Positions 1-8,226 of a DNA stretch of 46,389 bases are shown here, piece after piece. Numbering within the stretch: position 1 is the first letter of the stretch; each line of letters starts with the position of its first letter. The position numbers and the translations under genes are program-made. The stretch spans positions 1 through 46,389 of the forward strand of contig JALVCY010000056.1 of assembly GCA_027009605.1 (NCBI GenBank), in the 5' to 3' direction. Origin of the DNA: Saprospiraceae bacterium. GTDB taxonomy: Bacteria > Bacteroidota > Bacteroidia > Chitinophagales > Saprospiraceae. The notes under the pieces were generated by a model that ran no database searches, was not told the origin of the DNA, and saw only the letters and a program-made list of their open reading frames with translations.

Positions 1-362
1 ATCAACTCTTTCAACTTCTTCAACTTCTTCAACCTTCTCAACCAAAAAAACCAACAGAATATCGAATGTAGAATGCCGAATATCGAATATCGAAGGGCAA
101 TCCCAAACAAAAACCCAAATCTTATCAACTAGCGAAGCGAATCAACTAGCGAAGCCTGCGAGCGAATCAACTTCTTCAACTTTCTCAACTACCGGAATAA
201 CAAATGTAAAATACAGAATGTCGAATGATGAAGTAAAATCCCAAACAAGAACCCAAATCGTCTCAACCTGCGAAGCTCTCAACCACGAAGTCCGTATCCA
301 CGATAGTAATCGGGACAGTCTCAACCTAGTGAGCCGAAGGCGAACGTCTCAACTCTCTCAAC
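1..362. repeat. Intergenic low-complexity repeat block downstream of murA
   Basis: No credible gene is present. The stretch is built of short repeated words: runs of TCAACTTCT, copies of CAACTAGCGAAGCGAATC and GAATATCGAA-type words. A larger imperfect direct duplication is visible: the part around 65-129 (AATGTAGAATGCCG... then CCCAAACAAAAACCCAAAT) recurs around 203-268 (AATGTAAAATACAG... then CCCAAACAAGAACCCAAAT). GCCGAAGGC at 333-341 is the reverse complement of the GCCTTCGGC hairpins found at 11972 and 12053. The murA stop codon lies inside the last TCAACTC repeat. The short ORFs called here (142-324, 218-448) are translations of repeats. Confidence 0.8.
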
Positions 363-1679
363 TCAACTCCGCACAATATGCGCACCAATGGCATTCAACC
401 GACCATCAATATCCTGATACCCTCGATCGATTTGATGGATATTTTTAATAACGCTGGTTCCGTTGGCAGACATGGCAGCCATCAACAAAGAGATACCCGC
501 CCTGATATCCGGAGAAACCATATTAATCCCCCGAAGTGGATACTTGCGATTAATACCAATCACCGTCGCCCGATGCGGGTCACAAAGAATAATCTTAGCC
601 CCCATATCAATCAACTTATCCACGAAGAATAACCGACTCTCAAACATCTTTTGGTGAATGAGCACGCTCCCATTAGCTTGTGTGGCCATCACCAGCAAAA
701 TACTGATTAAGTCAGGAGTCAACCCCGGCCAAGGCGCATCATAAACCGTTAAGACAGAGCCATCTACAAAATTTTGAATCTTGTAGTGCTTTTGGGCAGG
801 AACCAAAATATCATTTCCTTTAATCCGGAGTTTGACCCCAAATTTGCGAAAGACAGTAGGGATAATTCCCAATTCCTTGACATCCGCATTTTTGATGGTA
901 ATTTCAGACTGTGTAATCACGGCCATCCCGATAAAACTACCCACTTCAATCATGTCAGCCAACAAACGATGCTCTGTTCCCCCTAATTCCTTGACACCGG
1001 TGATGGTGAGCAAGTTAGAGCCAATGCCTTCGATTTGAGCCCCCATTCGCACCAACATTTTGGTCAGCTGCTGGATATAAGGCTCACAAGCCGCATTATA
1101 AATCGTAGTCACTCCTTTGGCAGTGACTGCTCCCAGAATAATGTTGGCGGTTCCGGTAACGGAAATCTCTTCCATCCAGACATAAGCCCCTTTTAATCCT
1201 TTGGGTGCAGCCAATACAAAGGCATTTTCTTTGTTATTGTAGCTGTATTTGGCACCGAGTTTTTCAAAAGCCAATAAATGGGTATCTATTCTTCGGCGTC
1301 CAATCTTATCCCCACCCGGCCGGGGAACGTAAGCCTTCCCAAATCTGGCCAATAAAGGCCCCAAGAACATAACAGAACCGCGTATCCGACCGGCCTCCTG
1401 TCGATATTCAGGTGAATTAATATAGTCTAACTTAAGCTTATCGGCTTTAAAAGAGTATTTACCTTCTCCTAATTTTCTGACTTTGACCCCTAAACCTTTC
1501 AGCAAACGAATCAATTTTTGGACATCCAAAATATCCGGAAGATTGGAAATAATAATCTTCTCCTTGGTCAGGAGCACAGCGCTCAATACTTGTAATGCTT
1601 CATTTTTGGCGCCTTGCGGCTGAATATCTCCTTTCAGACGGTGACCGCCTTCTACGGTAAAAGTATCGTTCTTAATCAT
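363..1679 (-). CDS. murA: UDP-N-acetylglucosamine 1-carboxyvinyltransferase (MurA)
   Basis: First committed step of peptidoglycan synthesis in the cytoplasm: transfers enolpyruvate from PEP to UDP-GlcNAc. The 438 residues are close to the usual 420-440. The N-terminal GAKNEAL (about residues 23-29) carries the conserved Lys-Asn pair, and the EPSP-synthase-like double fold runs the full length. The catalytic loop reads RPGGDKIGRRR, so the residue equivalent to E. coli Cys115 is Asp124 (codon GAT at 1308-1310). An Asp here is known from naturally fosfomycin-resistant MurA enzymes. It lies downstream of the DUF4290 gene on the same strand, a pairing I recall as common in Bacteroidota. A GGTTAAAGGTTAAGGGTCAAGG repeat abuts the start codon. 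Identification is secure. Confidence 0.97.
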   Translation of the reverse strand: MIKNDTFTVEGGHRLKGDIQPQGAKNEALQVLSAVLLTKEKIIISNLPDILDVQKLIRLLKGLGVKVRKLGEGKYSFKADKLKLDYINSPEYRQEAGRIRGSVMFLGPLLARFGKAYVPRPGGDKIGRRRIDTHLLAFEKLGAKYSYNNKENAFVLAAPKGLKGAYVWMEEISVTGTANIILGAVTAKGVTTIYNAACEPYIQQLTKMLVRMGAQIEGIGSNLLTITGVKELGGTEHRLLADMIEVGSFIGMAVITQSEITIKNADVKELGIIPTVFRKFGVKLRIKGNDILVPAQKHYKIQNFVDGSVLTVYDAPWPGLTPDLISILLVMATQANGSVLIHQKMFESRLFFVDKLIDMGAKIILCDPHRATVIGINRKYPLRGINMVSPDIRAGISLLMAAMSANGTSVIKNIHQIDRGYQDIDGRLNAIGAHIVRS

Positions 1680-1840
1680 TATAGGTTAAAGGTTAAGGGT
1701 CAAGGGTTTACAAAAGTCTCAGTTGGAATCTTCGAAGAATAACGACCCAAACCAAAACCAATTAAACTCAGAATTCTTATTTGTAAAGACAAAAAGAATC
1801 AATAACCACAGGGTTTTATGAGTATCAAAGCTTGGATTCT

Positions 1841-2527
1841 CTAATATCTCTTACGCCGGTTTCGGTTGTTGCTGTTGTTGCGATTCCGATTAGTGGAATT
1901 TTTATTATTAGACTTAGATCGGTTGCCATATCCGGAACGGGCGCTTTTGCGATTTGTCTTTTTGACTCCGGTAGCTTGCGGTACCACAGAAACGAAACGC
2001 ATGTCCTCATCAATAATAAACTCCCCATTAGACAACTTGGCTAAGTCATTGATAATCATCTCATCGCTGACAAAGTGCTCTGAGTTCCATGTTCGGTAAG
2101 CCGTCTTCATATAGTTCCCTATAATTTTGACAAACTCGATTTTTTTTTCTTCATCCTCCATGGCCAAGGCTTTTTTGACCAATTGCTGGACATTAAGCCC
2201 ATAATGACGATAACGAGCGGAGCCGGTTGGATAGGACAATTGAGAAGGCTTCGGATGCTGATCTACCCGAATAATTTCTACTCCTTCCGGAGGAGTCACA
2301 TTGAGTTTGTAATCTGCAATATGAAAGATATGATTCCAAAAGCGATCTTTTTGCTCTTCGAAATTGCGTGCATTCGGAAGTATCTGGCTCATCAAGACGA
2401 TGATTCCTTCTACAACAGACTGTCTTTTCTCCTGGTCTTCAATAGTCAAGGCATATTTTACCAAATTTTGGACATGTCTGCCATATTCAGGATACAAGAT
2501 GGTCTCCTCTGTAGATTTGTAATTCAT
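1841..2527 (-). CDS. DUF4290 family protein with Arg/Asn-rich tail
   Basis: A Bacteroidota protein of unknown function. The ORF is open to 2611, but family members begin near NYKSTEETILYPEYGRH, so I place the start at the ATG at 2527 (228 residues). The first ~185 residues form the conserved domain. The last ~40 are a very basic, low-complexity tail of Asn, Arg, Lys and Ser ending NRNRRKRY, which looks like a nucleic-acid-binding or ribosome-associated extension. There is no signal peptide or membrane segment, so it is probably cytoplasmic. It lies between glmS and murA on the same strand. Family assignment is from recognition of the conserved N-terminus; the function is not known. Confidence 0.85.
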   Translation of the reverse strand: MNYKSTEETILYPEYGRHVQNLVKYALTIEDQEKRQSVVEGIIVLMSQILPNARNFEEQKDRFWNHIFHIADYKLNVTPPEGVEIIRVDQHPKPSQLSYPTGSARYRHYGLNVQQLVKKALAMEDEEKKIEFVKIIGNYMKTAYRTWNSEHFVSDEMIINDLAKLSNGEFIIDEDMRFVSVVPQATGVKKTNRKSARSGYGNRSKSNNKNSTNRNRNNSNNRNRRKRY

Positions 2528-2786
2528 TAGGTCAATATTTAGAATGAAGGCCGGATGATAATTATATACCAACCAAACTGGCATAAACTCACCCCGCCAT
2601 ATTTTACACACCCTTAAAAAAATGATAGGCGCTAGCCCCTTATTTTTTGGGGTATTCTTGTCAAATTAATTTCAGTAACTGTTCTGCCTGAAGCTTTGAG
2701 CCACCAAAACCTTGGGCAGTTACTAATTTTTTTTGTGAAAACTAAACCAAAGCATACTTATTTTCTCCGAGTTAGAACGCACAATG

Positions 2787-4628
2787 CTATTCTACGGTTA
2801 CGGACTTAGCCAAATTTCTAGGTTGATCCACATCGCATCCCCGTAAAACGGCTACGTAATAAGAGAGCAATTGTAGCGGGATAACCGATAATAAAGGAGA
2901 GAATACGTCAGCCGTTGCCGGAATATGAATAGCATAATCAGCAATTTCTGTAATCGTTTTTTCTCCTTCCGTAACAATAGCAATCACTTTCCCGCCCCTA
3001 GCTTTCACTTCTTGGACATTACTGACGATTTTTTCGTAAGCATCCTGGTTGGTAGCGATTAAAATGATTGGCATATTTTCATCAATGAGCGCAATAGGCC
3101 CATGTTTCATTTCTGCAGCCGGATAACCTTCTGCATGAATATATGATATTTCTTTCAATTTTAGTGCGCCTTCCAAAGCCACGGGGAAGTTTTTGCCCCG
3201 TCCTAGATACAACGCATTATTGGCTTCTTTTAGTTCTTCCGCAATATATCGAATTTGCTGGTCAGATTCTAGTACCTTTTTGATTTTTTCCGGAATCTGC
3301 TCAAACTCAATCAACAATTCGCGAAAGCGGCTCTCCGAGATAGTTCCTTTTCGGTGAGCCAACTGCAAAGCCAAAATGGTCAAGATACTTACCTGCCCTG
3401 TAAAGGCTTTCGTCGAAGCCACTCCTATTTCAGGCCCGGCATGAATATAAGAACCGGCATCAGCTAATCTAGCAATAGAAGAGCCGACAACATTGACAAT
3501 TCCGTATGTAAATGCGCCCATTTCCTTCGCACTTTTCAGGGCTGCCATGGTATCAGCGGTTTCTCCGGATTGTGAGATAGCCATCACAATATCCCCGTTA
3601 TTGATGACCGGATTCCGGTAACGGAATTCAGATGCATACTCTACTTCAACCGGTATTCGCGCTAGTCGTTCGATCAAATATTCACCGATTAAAGCACTAT
3701 GCCAAGAAGTCCCGCAGCCCACCATTGTGATTCGGTTAGCGGAAATAATACGATTAATATGATCTTCCATCCCCCCTAGCTTGGCCCAACCTTCCGCAGC
3801 ATTCACCCGGCCCAGCATACTATCTCTTACGGTGACCGGCTGCTCATGAATTTCTTTCATCATGAAGTAATCATAGCCACCTTTTTCTATTCTTTCCAGC
3901 TCCATTTCAATCTCCTGAATACTCAAAGGCATCTCTTGATTTTCCATAGAAAGCAATTGCAAATCATTCTTGGTAATGACCGCTAATTCATCATCTTTCA
4001 AATACACCACCTTTTTGGTATATTCGATGATGGGTGTAGCATCTGAAGCAATAATAAATTCATTATTGCCCACACCGATGACTAAGGGGCTGGATTTTCG
4101 AGCAGCTACCAGTACATCCGGCTGCCGGATATCCATCACCACGATGGCATAAGCACCAACGACTTTCGTCAAAGCCACTCGAACGGCTTCGATAAGGGAT
4201 AAACGATCCCTCTTTTGGACTTCTTCAATCAAATGAATCAATACTTCGGTATCGGTATCACTTTCAAATTCATGTCCAAGCTTTTGCAAAGCCAGCTTCA
4301 AAGGCGCATAATTCTCAATAATCCCATTATGAACCAAGGACAAGCGTCTGTTGCCGGATACATGCGGATGTGCGTTGGTGTCATTGGGTTTTCCATGTGT
4401 CGCCCATCGGGTATGTCCTATCCCCAAAGTACTGGCAATCCGGATATCCCCTAAAAGCTTTTCCAGGTCGGCGACCTTGCCTTTTTTCTTAAAGACATCC
4501 AGACTACCATTATTATTTTGTAATACAAGACCTGCGCTATCATATCCCCTATACTCTAACCTCTTAAGTCCTTTGATGATTACGGGCAAAGCATCGTTTA
4601 CCCCATTGTATGCTACGATTCCACACAT
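2787..4628 (-). CDS. glmS: Glutamine--fructose-6-phosphate aminotransferase (isomerizing), GlmS
   Basis: Makes glucosamine-6-phosphate from fructose-6-phosphate and glutamine, feeding UDP-GlcNAc and therefore MurA nearby. The protein starts MCGIVAYNG, exposing the catalytic N-terminal Cys after Met removal. A class II glutamine amidotransferase domain fills roughly residues 1-220 with the TRWATHG motif. Two SIS sugar-isomerase domains follow (about 290-420 and 460-600), with VGCGTSWHSA and SQSGETADT in the first. The C-terminus DQPRNLAKSVTVE is the family's conserved end. Length 613 is normal. Downstream of the DUF4270 gene by 83 bp on the same strand. No glmS ribozyme signature is apparent in the upstream gap, which is too short for one. 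Confidence 0.98.
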   Translation of the reverse strand: MCGIVAYNGVNDALPVIIKGLKRLEYRGYDSAGLVLQNNNGSLDVFKKKGKVADLEKLLGDIRIASTLGIGHTRWATHGKPNDTNAHPHVSGNRRLSLVHNGIIENYAPLKLALQKLGHEFESDTDTEVLIHLIEEVQKRDRLSLIEAVRVALTKVVGAYAIVVMDIRQPDVLVAARKSSPLVIGVGNNEFIIASDATPIIEYTKKVVYLKDDELAVITKNDLQLLSMENQEMPLSIQEIEMELERIEKGGYDYFMMKEIHEQPVTVRDSMLGRVNAAEGWAKLGGMEDHINRIISANRITMVGCGTSWHSALIGEYLIERLARIPVEVEYASEFRYRNPVINNGDIVMAISQSGETADTMAALKSAKEMGAFTYGIVNVVGSSIARLADAGSYIHAGPEIGVASTKAFTGQVSILTILALQLAHRKGTISESRFRELLIEFEQIPEKIKKVLESDQQIRYIAEELKEANNALYLGRGKNFPVALEGALKLKEISYIHAEGYPAAEMKHGPIALIDENMPIILIATNQDAYEKIVSNVQEVKARGGKVIAIVTEGEKTITEIADYAIHIPATADVFSPLLSVIPLQLLSYYVAVLRGCDVDQPRNLAKSVTVE

Positions 4629-4711
4629 CTGATTTTAAATTTTGGGTTTTATCGGGTTATTCTATAAGCGATACACCGAATAAATGGTATCTGTGCATGT
4701 AACTTGGTCAA

Positions 4712-6097
4712 TTATTTTACTTCGGTATAGTTCAGTCGCAGTTTGGGTTGCCATTCTTTAGCCCCGGAAAAGCCTTGCAGCACTGTTCGGCCTAAGCCGG
4801 TCAATTCATATTTATCGTCTGTTTCAAGAAAAGAAGCCGGCCTTAAAACCACTTTATTGGATAGACTTCCTTGTATGACATCCTGCAACATAGAAGAGAT
4901 ATTCATTTCAAAGATAGTCCTAGTCTCCCCATTTCGGGTAACCACCTTTGGCTTCCCGCCAAAGACACCATACCCTCCGGTACTGGTCAAAACGGTTCCT
5001 ACATCATTGATATAATTGCCCAAAGTATCCTTTAAAACTAACTGTTTGTTCAGCCTAAACATAGAAGTATCGTCAAAGTTAAGGTCTTTCACTGAAAATT
5101 CCAAAATGGCCTTATTGACAATGATATTGCCTAGGTCTGACACATCAGGCAGTTCAATTTCCACATTTAGTCCACCGGTCGATTGAATAAAGAATTCGGA
5201 GTCATTTGCAACACCAATATGAGACTCCACATAAGAACCGGCATAGTCCTTCGTTTGATAATCCGTTGCGGCATACCCCCTTAAAGAGTGAATAGGCAGC
5301 ACCAAAGAATCCTCTGTAGGTGTTTGGTAGTAGATATCAATCTCAGACATTACATGTCTCAAGTCAACGGCCATCATCCCTAGAGAAGGGCTTGTAGCCT
5401 GTATGCTGATGCCTTTGAACTTTTGGGCAAACGCCTCTGCATCTACATAAACCAAGGAATCATAGGCTAATATCTCTTCCCCAAAACTATTGTCCAATGG
5501 AATCCGCAAGTAAACTAGGTTAGAATCTTTGATGGTTTCACTAACATAAAGGACTCGCTTGTTCAAATTGGGCACAAAATCAATCAATTCACCCAGTGGA
5601 GTCGCTTCTACCGGAAAATCCTGATTAGAATAATAGTTGGTATCCAAAGCCATCGGATTCATCAAGCGGGAGACATTCAAAGACTGCATCGCCGTAGCAT
5701 CCCCATAAAAATAAGCAGAATCTAAAACTAAGGTCAAAACCACTGAATCCACCGTGGCCTCGTTAAACTTTTTGGTGTAACTACCGGCATAAGGGCCATA
5801 TTGGGAGAATATCTTTGCTGTATTGCGCCCAAAGACGGGGTCATCGAGCATCCCCAAATAGTACCTTCTTAGCGTTTTGGAAACCGAAGCATAAAAATAA
5901 GTCAAAAGAGTATCGGTCGATTTGACGGTTTTCACCGTCAAAGGCATCGTGTCGGTTGACCAAAAGTCAGCTTCATTTTCATTGACCAAATCACCACCGA
6001 TAGTCGTTGGCTTTGTACATTGTACCACCAAAATAGATAAAAGAACCATCATCATAAAAAGGATACGGTTGCTTTTTCCTGTATTGTATTTTTCCAT
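4712..6097 (-). CDS. DUF4270 family exported (probable lipo-) protein
   Basis: A 461-residue Bacteroidota-specific protein. The N-terminus has basic residues, a hydrophobic stretch (about residues 12-26) and a Cys at the end of LSILVVQC. The lipobox is unusual (Gln at -1), but Cys followed by TKPTTIGGDLV fits the family, whose members start their mature part with a Cys and an IG.DL motif. It is therefore most likely anchored in the outer or inner membrane facing the periplasm. The rest is beta-rich with no catalytic motif. DUF4270 genes are commonly found between a short glycogen-synthase-like gene and glmS in this phylum, exactly the order here, so a link to cell envelope sugar metabolism is inferred. 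Function unknown. Confidence 0.85.
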   Translation of the reverse strand: MEKYNTGKSNRILFMMMVLLSILVVQCTKPTTIGGDLVNENEADFWSTDTMPLTVKTVKSTDTLLTYFYASVSKTLRRYYLGMLDDPVFGRNTAKIFSQYGPYAGSYTKKFNEATVDSVVLTLVLDSAYFYGDATAMQSLNVSRLMNPMALDTNYYSNQDFPVEATPLGELIDFVPNLNKRVLYVSETIKDSNLVYLRIPLDNSFGEEILAYDSLVYVDAEAFAQKFKGISIQATSPSLGMMAVDLRHVMSEIDIYYQTPTEDSLVLPIHSLRGYAATDYQTKDYAGSYVESHIGVANDSEFFIQSTGGLNVEIELPDVSDLGNIIVNKAILEFSVKDLNFDDTSMFRLNKQLVLKDTLGNYINDVGTVLTSTGGYGVFGGKPKVVTRNGETRTIFEMNISSMLQDVIQGSLSNKVVLRPASFLETDDKYELTGLGRTVLQGFSGAKEWQPKLRLNYTEVK

Positions 6098-6348
6098 TTA
6101 ATTGGGTCTATTTCTATACCTAACAACTTCAAGCCATCCGGTATATACATTCGAGATAAGGAAGTAAGATACACAAGCCAAAACGGGCAAACCGCCCCCG
6201 TTGTGTACATCGGCAGGAAAACGCCGAATGTGCATAGATATTTTTCAACACCACAGAAATAACATACTTCCCTTATTCTTGCTCAAAACACATCAAACTT
6301 AACGGACATCGACAACTGAATCAGTCCAAATCAAAGCACTTTGATTAC
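6098..6348. other. Structured 5' leader region of the DUF4270 gene
   Basis: No gene is seen. On the minus strand a -7-like TAAGTTTG (6294-6301) would give a leader of about 190 nt for the DUF4270 gene. Inside it, TACACA(6170-6175)/TGTGTA(6202-6207) encloses ACGGG(6183-6187)/CCCGT(6197-6201), a two-part stem with a 7-nt bulge. A second small stem, CGGC...GCCG, lies near 6212-6230. Nothing else is recognisable. Confidence 0.45.
6294..6301 (-). promoter_or_regulatory. Putative -7 element for the DUF4270 gene
   Basis: Minus strand reads TAAGTTTG, matching the Bacteroidota -7 consensus TAnnTTTG. No good TTG is seen about 19 bp upstream, so only the -7 is supported. Confidence 0.4.
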
Positions 6349-6395
6349 ACAAAGAACTCCTGAGAAAAGCACATCAAATCTCAGGAGTTCTTTGT
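6349..6395. terminator. Perfect 17-bp stem hairpin between the glycogen synthase-like and DUF4270 genes
   Basis: ACAAAGAACTCCTGAGA (6349-6365) pairs perfectly with TCTCAGGAGTTCTTTGT (6379-6395) around a 13-nt loop. It starts about 20 nt beyond the stop codon of the glycogen synthase-like gene (minus strand). There is no U-run on either side, so it may be a 3'-end stabiliser or a terminator of non-canonical form. Confidence 0.6.
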
Positions 6396-6414
6396 ATCCG
6401 CAAAGATATAAAAA

Positions 6415-7236
6415 CTATACTACTTTTTCTTCAACTAAGCTTTCATAAAATTCAACTATTTCGTCATAATTGCCTTCTACGTCGGTAAATTCCAAAAATG
6501 GTTTATCTAACTTAGCCAAATCGGCTTCTATCTCAGCCGGAAATTCAACACCTGACTTAATCACTCCATCCGCATACTGCAATCCCCCCTTTAATAGGGA
6601 AAACTTATCTCCCGCCATAAATGGGGCTAAATCAGCTTCTTTTAAGCCATCAATAGCCACTTTGGCCTTATAATCATCTGCAAAACTATCTTCATAGACG
6701 GGGCTATCATAAGCAGAGAATACAATCTTTGATTCTCTAAATAGTGGCTCATCCTTATAAACCGTCTTCAAATAAAATGGAACCAAAGCAGACATCCATC
6801 CATGACAATGAATAATATCCGGTACCCATCCAAATTTTTTGACAATTTCTAAGGCGCCTTTCGCAAAAAACACGCCCCGTTCGCCATTATCTGCAAACGG
6901 TTTACCTTCGGCATCTTCGTACAAGAACTTACGCTTAAAGTAGTCTTCATTATCCAAAAAATAAACTTGTAAGCGTGAACTCGGCAAAGAAGCTACTTTG
7001 ATGATTAAGGGGTGGTCGCTTTCATCTATTATGATATTGATACCGGACAATCTCACAACTTCGTGCAAGCGGTGTCTCCGCTCGTTAACCGTGCCATAAC
7101 GCGGCATTAAAAGTCTGAGTTCGGCATTTTTATCGTAAAGGTGTAACGGTAATTTATTTGAAATTGTAGAAATAGCGTCTCCTGTTGTATATGGCTCCAT
7201 CTCCTGCGAAATAAACAAAATTCTTTTCTTCTCCAT
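6415..7236 (-). CDS. Short glycogen/starch synthase-like protein (GT5 N-terminal domain only)
   Basis: The ORF is open to 7347, but homology starts at MEKKRILFISQEMEPY, giving a start at 7236 and 273 residues. A -7 element (7273-7280) lies just upstream of this start and rules out the longer form. It resembles the N-terminal Rossmann domain of GT5 glycogen synthases (ISQEMEPY, LLMPRYGTVNERRHRL, DIIHCHGWMSALVPFYLK). The whole C-terminal sugar-nucleotide-binding half is absent; true GlgA is about 470 residues or more. The ADP-glucose-binding KTGGL loop is replaced by YTTGD. Short versions of this kind sit divergently from panC in many Bacteroidota. A catalytic role as glycogen synthase is doubtful. 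Confidence 0.85.
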   Translation of the reverse strand: MEKKRILFISQEMEPYTTGDAISTISNKLPLHLYDKNAELRLLMPRYGTVNERRHRLHEVVRLSGINIIIDESDHPLIIKVASLPSSRLQVYFLDNEDYFKRKFLYEDAEGKPFADNGERGVFFAKGALEIVKKFGWVPDIIHCHGWMSALVPFYLKTVYKDEPLFRESKIVFSAYDSPVYEDSFADDYKAKVAIDGLKEADLAPFMAGDKFSLLKGGLQYADGVIKSGVEFPAEIEADLAKLDKPFLEFTDVEGNYDEIVEFYESLVEEKVV

Positions 7237-7272
7237 CGCTGATACCTGTGTTTTAGTTAAGAAAAATCCATG

Positions 7273-7280
7273 CAAAGGTA
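7273..7280 (-). promoter_or_regulatory. Putative -7 element of the glycogen synthase-like gene
   Basis: Minus strand TACCTTTG, followed by C, is the classic Bacteroidota -7 form. It is 36 bp upstream of the chosen start at 7236 and in the divergent spacer with panC. A TTTG lies only 14 bp further upstream, so the -33 is not ideal. Confidence 0.6.
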
Positions 7281-7359
7281 CGGTTTTTTTTGCACAAATG
7301 CTTTTTTTTCCCGTAATTGCTCCTTCGTTTGGGGTCTCACAACACACAAAGAACCATTA

Positions 7360-8226
7360 ATGTTTATATATAAAAAAAACAAGGACATGCGCTTATTGCT
7401 ACATCAGCTTGCGCAAAATGGTCAGAAAATAGGCTTTGTCCCTACCATGGGCGCACTCCACGAAGGCCATCTTTCTTTGATTGCTTCCGCAAAAAAAGAA
7501 TGTGACTTTGTGGTGACTTCTATCTTTGTCAACCCCACTCAATTTAATGAGCAATCTGATTTGGACAAATATCCCAGAACACTGGAAAACGACATCCAAC
7601 TTTTGGCGCAAGCCGGTAATGACTTGCTTTATACACCAACCGTCGAAGACATCTATCCGGATGATTTTGACCACGGAAAGGTCTATCAATTTAATGGTAT
7701 TGATAACTTATTGGAAGGCGCCTTTCGTCCCGGTCATTTTAATGGGGTCGCCATGGTGGTACACCGACTTTTAGACATCGTACAACCCGATGCCATTTTT
7801 ATGGGACAAAAAGACTTCCAACAGGTCGCCATCATCAGACAACTCATCAAAACCGAAAACCTATCCACTCGTTTGGTGATGTGTCCCATTATCCGCTCCT
7901 CCGAAGGTTTAGCGCTTAGCTCCAGAAATGCCCGCCTCTCTCCGGAATGGAAAAAAAAGGCTCTCGTCCTTTCCCAAAGCTTACATTTTGCGAAAGCAGC
8001 CATCCAATCCAAGCAATCTATCAAAGAAATCGAAGCCGAAGCCATCAAAAGAATTAAAAATCAAGGCCTAAAACCGGAGTATTTCTCCATCATCAATGGA
8101 CTCACCCTACAAGATGCAACCCGAAAATCCGGTTTCTTAGTCGCTGTTACTGCGGCTTGGGCAGGAGATGTCCGCCTGATTGACAATATGATACTCCGAG
8201 ACAAGTCTGACTCCTATGCTAAGTAA
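7360..8226 (+). CDS. panC: Pantothenate synthetase (pantoate--beta-alanine ligase), PanC
   Basis: Condenses pantoate and beta-alanine with ATP, the last step of vitamin B5 synthesis, in the cytoplasm. The ORF is open from 7270, but the family start aligns with MFIYKKNKDM, so I use the ATG at 7360 (288 residues, normal length). The nucleotidylyltransferase signature VPTMGALHEGHLSLI is at residues 27-41 with HEGH as the HIGH-type motif. FVNPTQF, GQKDFQQ and SSRNARLSPE are all present. It is transcribed divergently from the short glycogen synthase-like gene. panB and panD are not in the window. Confidence 0.97.
   Translation: MFIYKKNKDMRLLLHQLAQNGQKIGFVPTMGALHEGHLSLIASAKKECDFVVTSIFVNPTQFNEQSDLDKYPRTLENDIQLLAQAGNDLLYTPTVEDIYPDDFDHGKVYQFNGIDNLLEGAFRPGHFNGVAMVVHRLLDIVQPDAIFMGQKDFQQVAIIRQLIKTENLSTRLVMCPIIRSSEGLALSSRNARLSPEWKKKALVLSQSLHFAKAAIQSKQSIKEIEAEAIKRIKNQGLKPEYFSIINGLTLQDATRKSGFLVAVTAAWAGDVRLIDNMILRDKSDSYAK

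Noticed and set aside
4629-4711. glmS ribozyme
   Set aside because: The spacer is only 83 bp and the ribozyme is known mainly from Firmicutes; no matching pseudoknot sequence was seen.
7237-7347. N-terminal extension of the glycogen synthase-like ORF
   Set aside because: It contains the -7 element TACCTTTG and does not resemble the family, which starts at MEKKRILFISQ.
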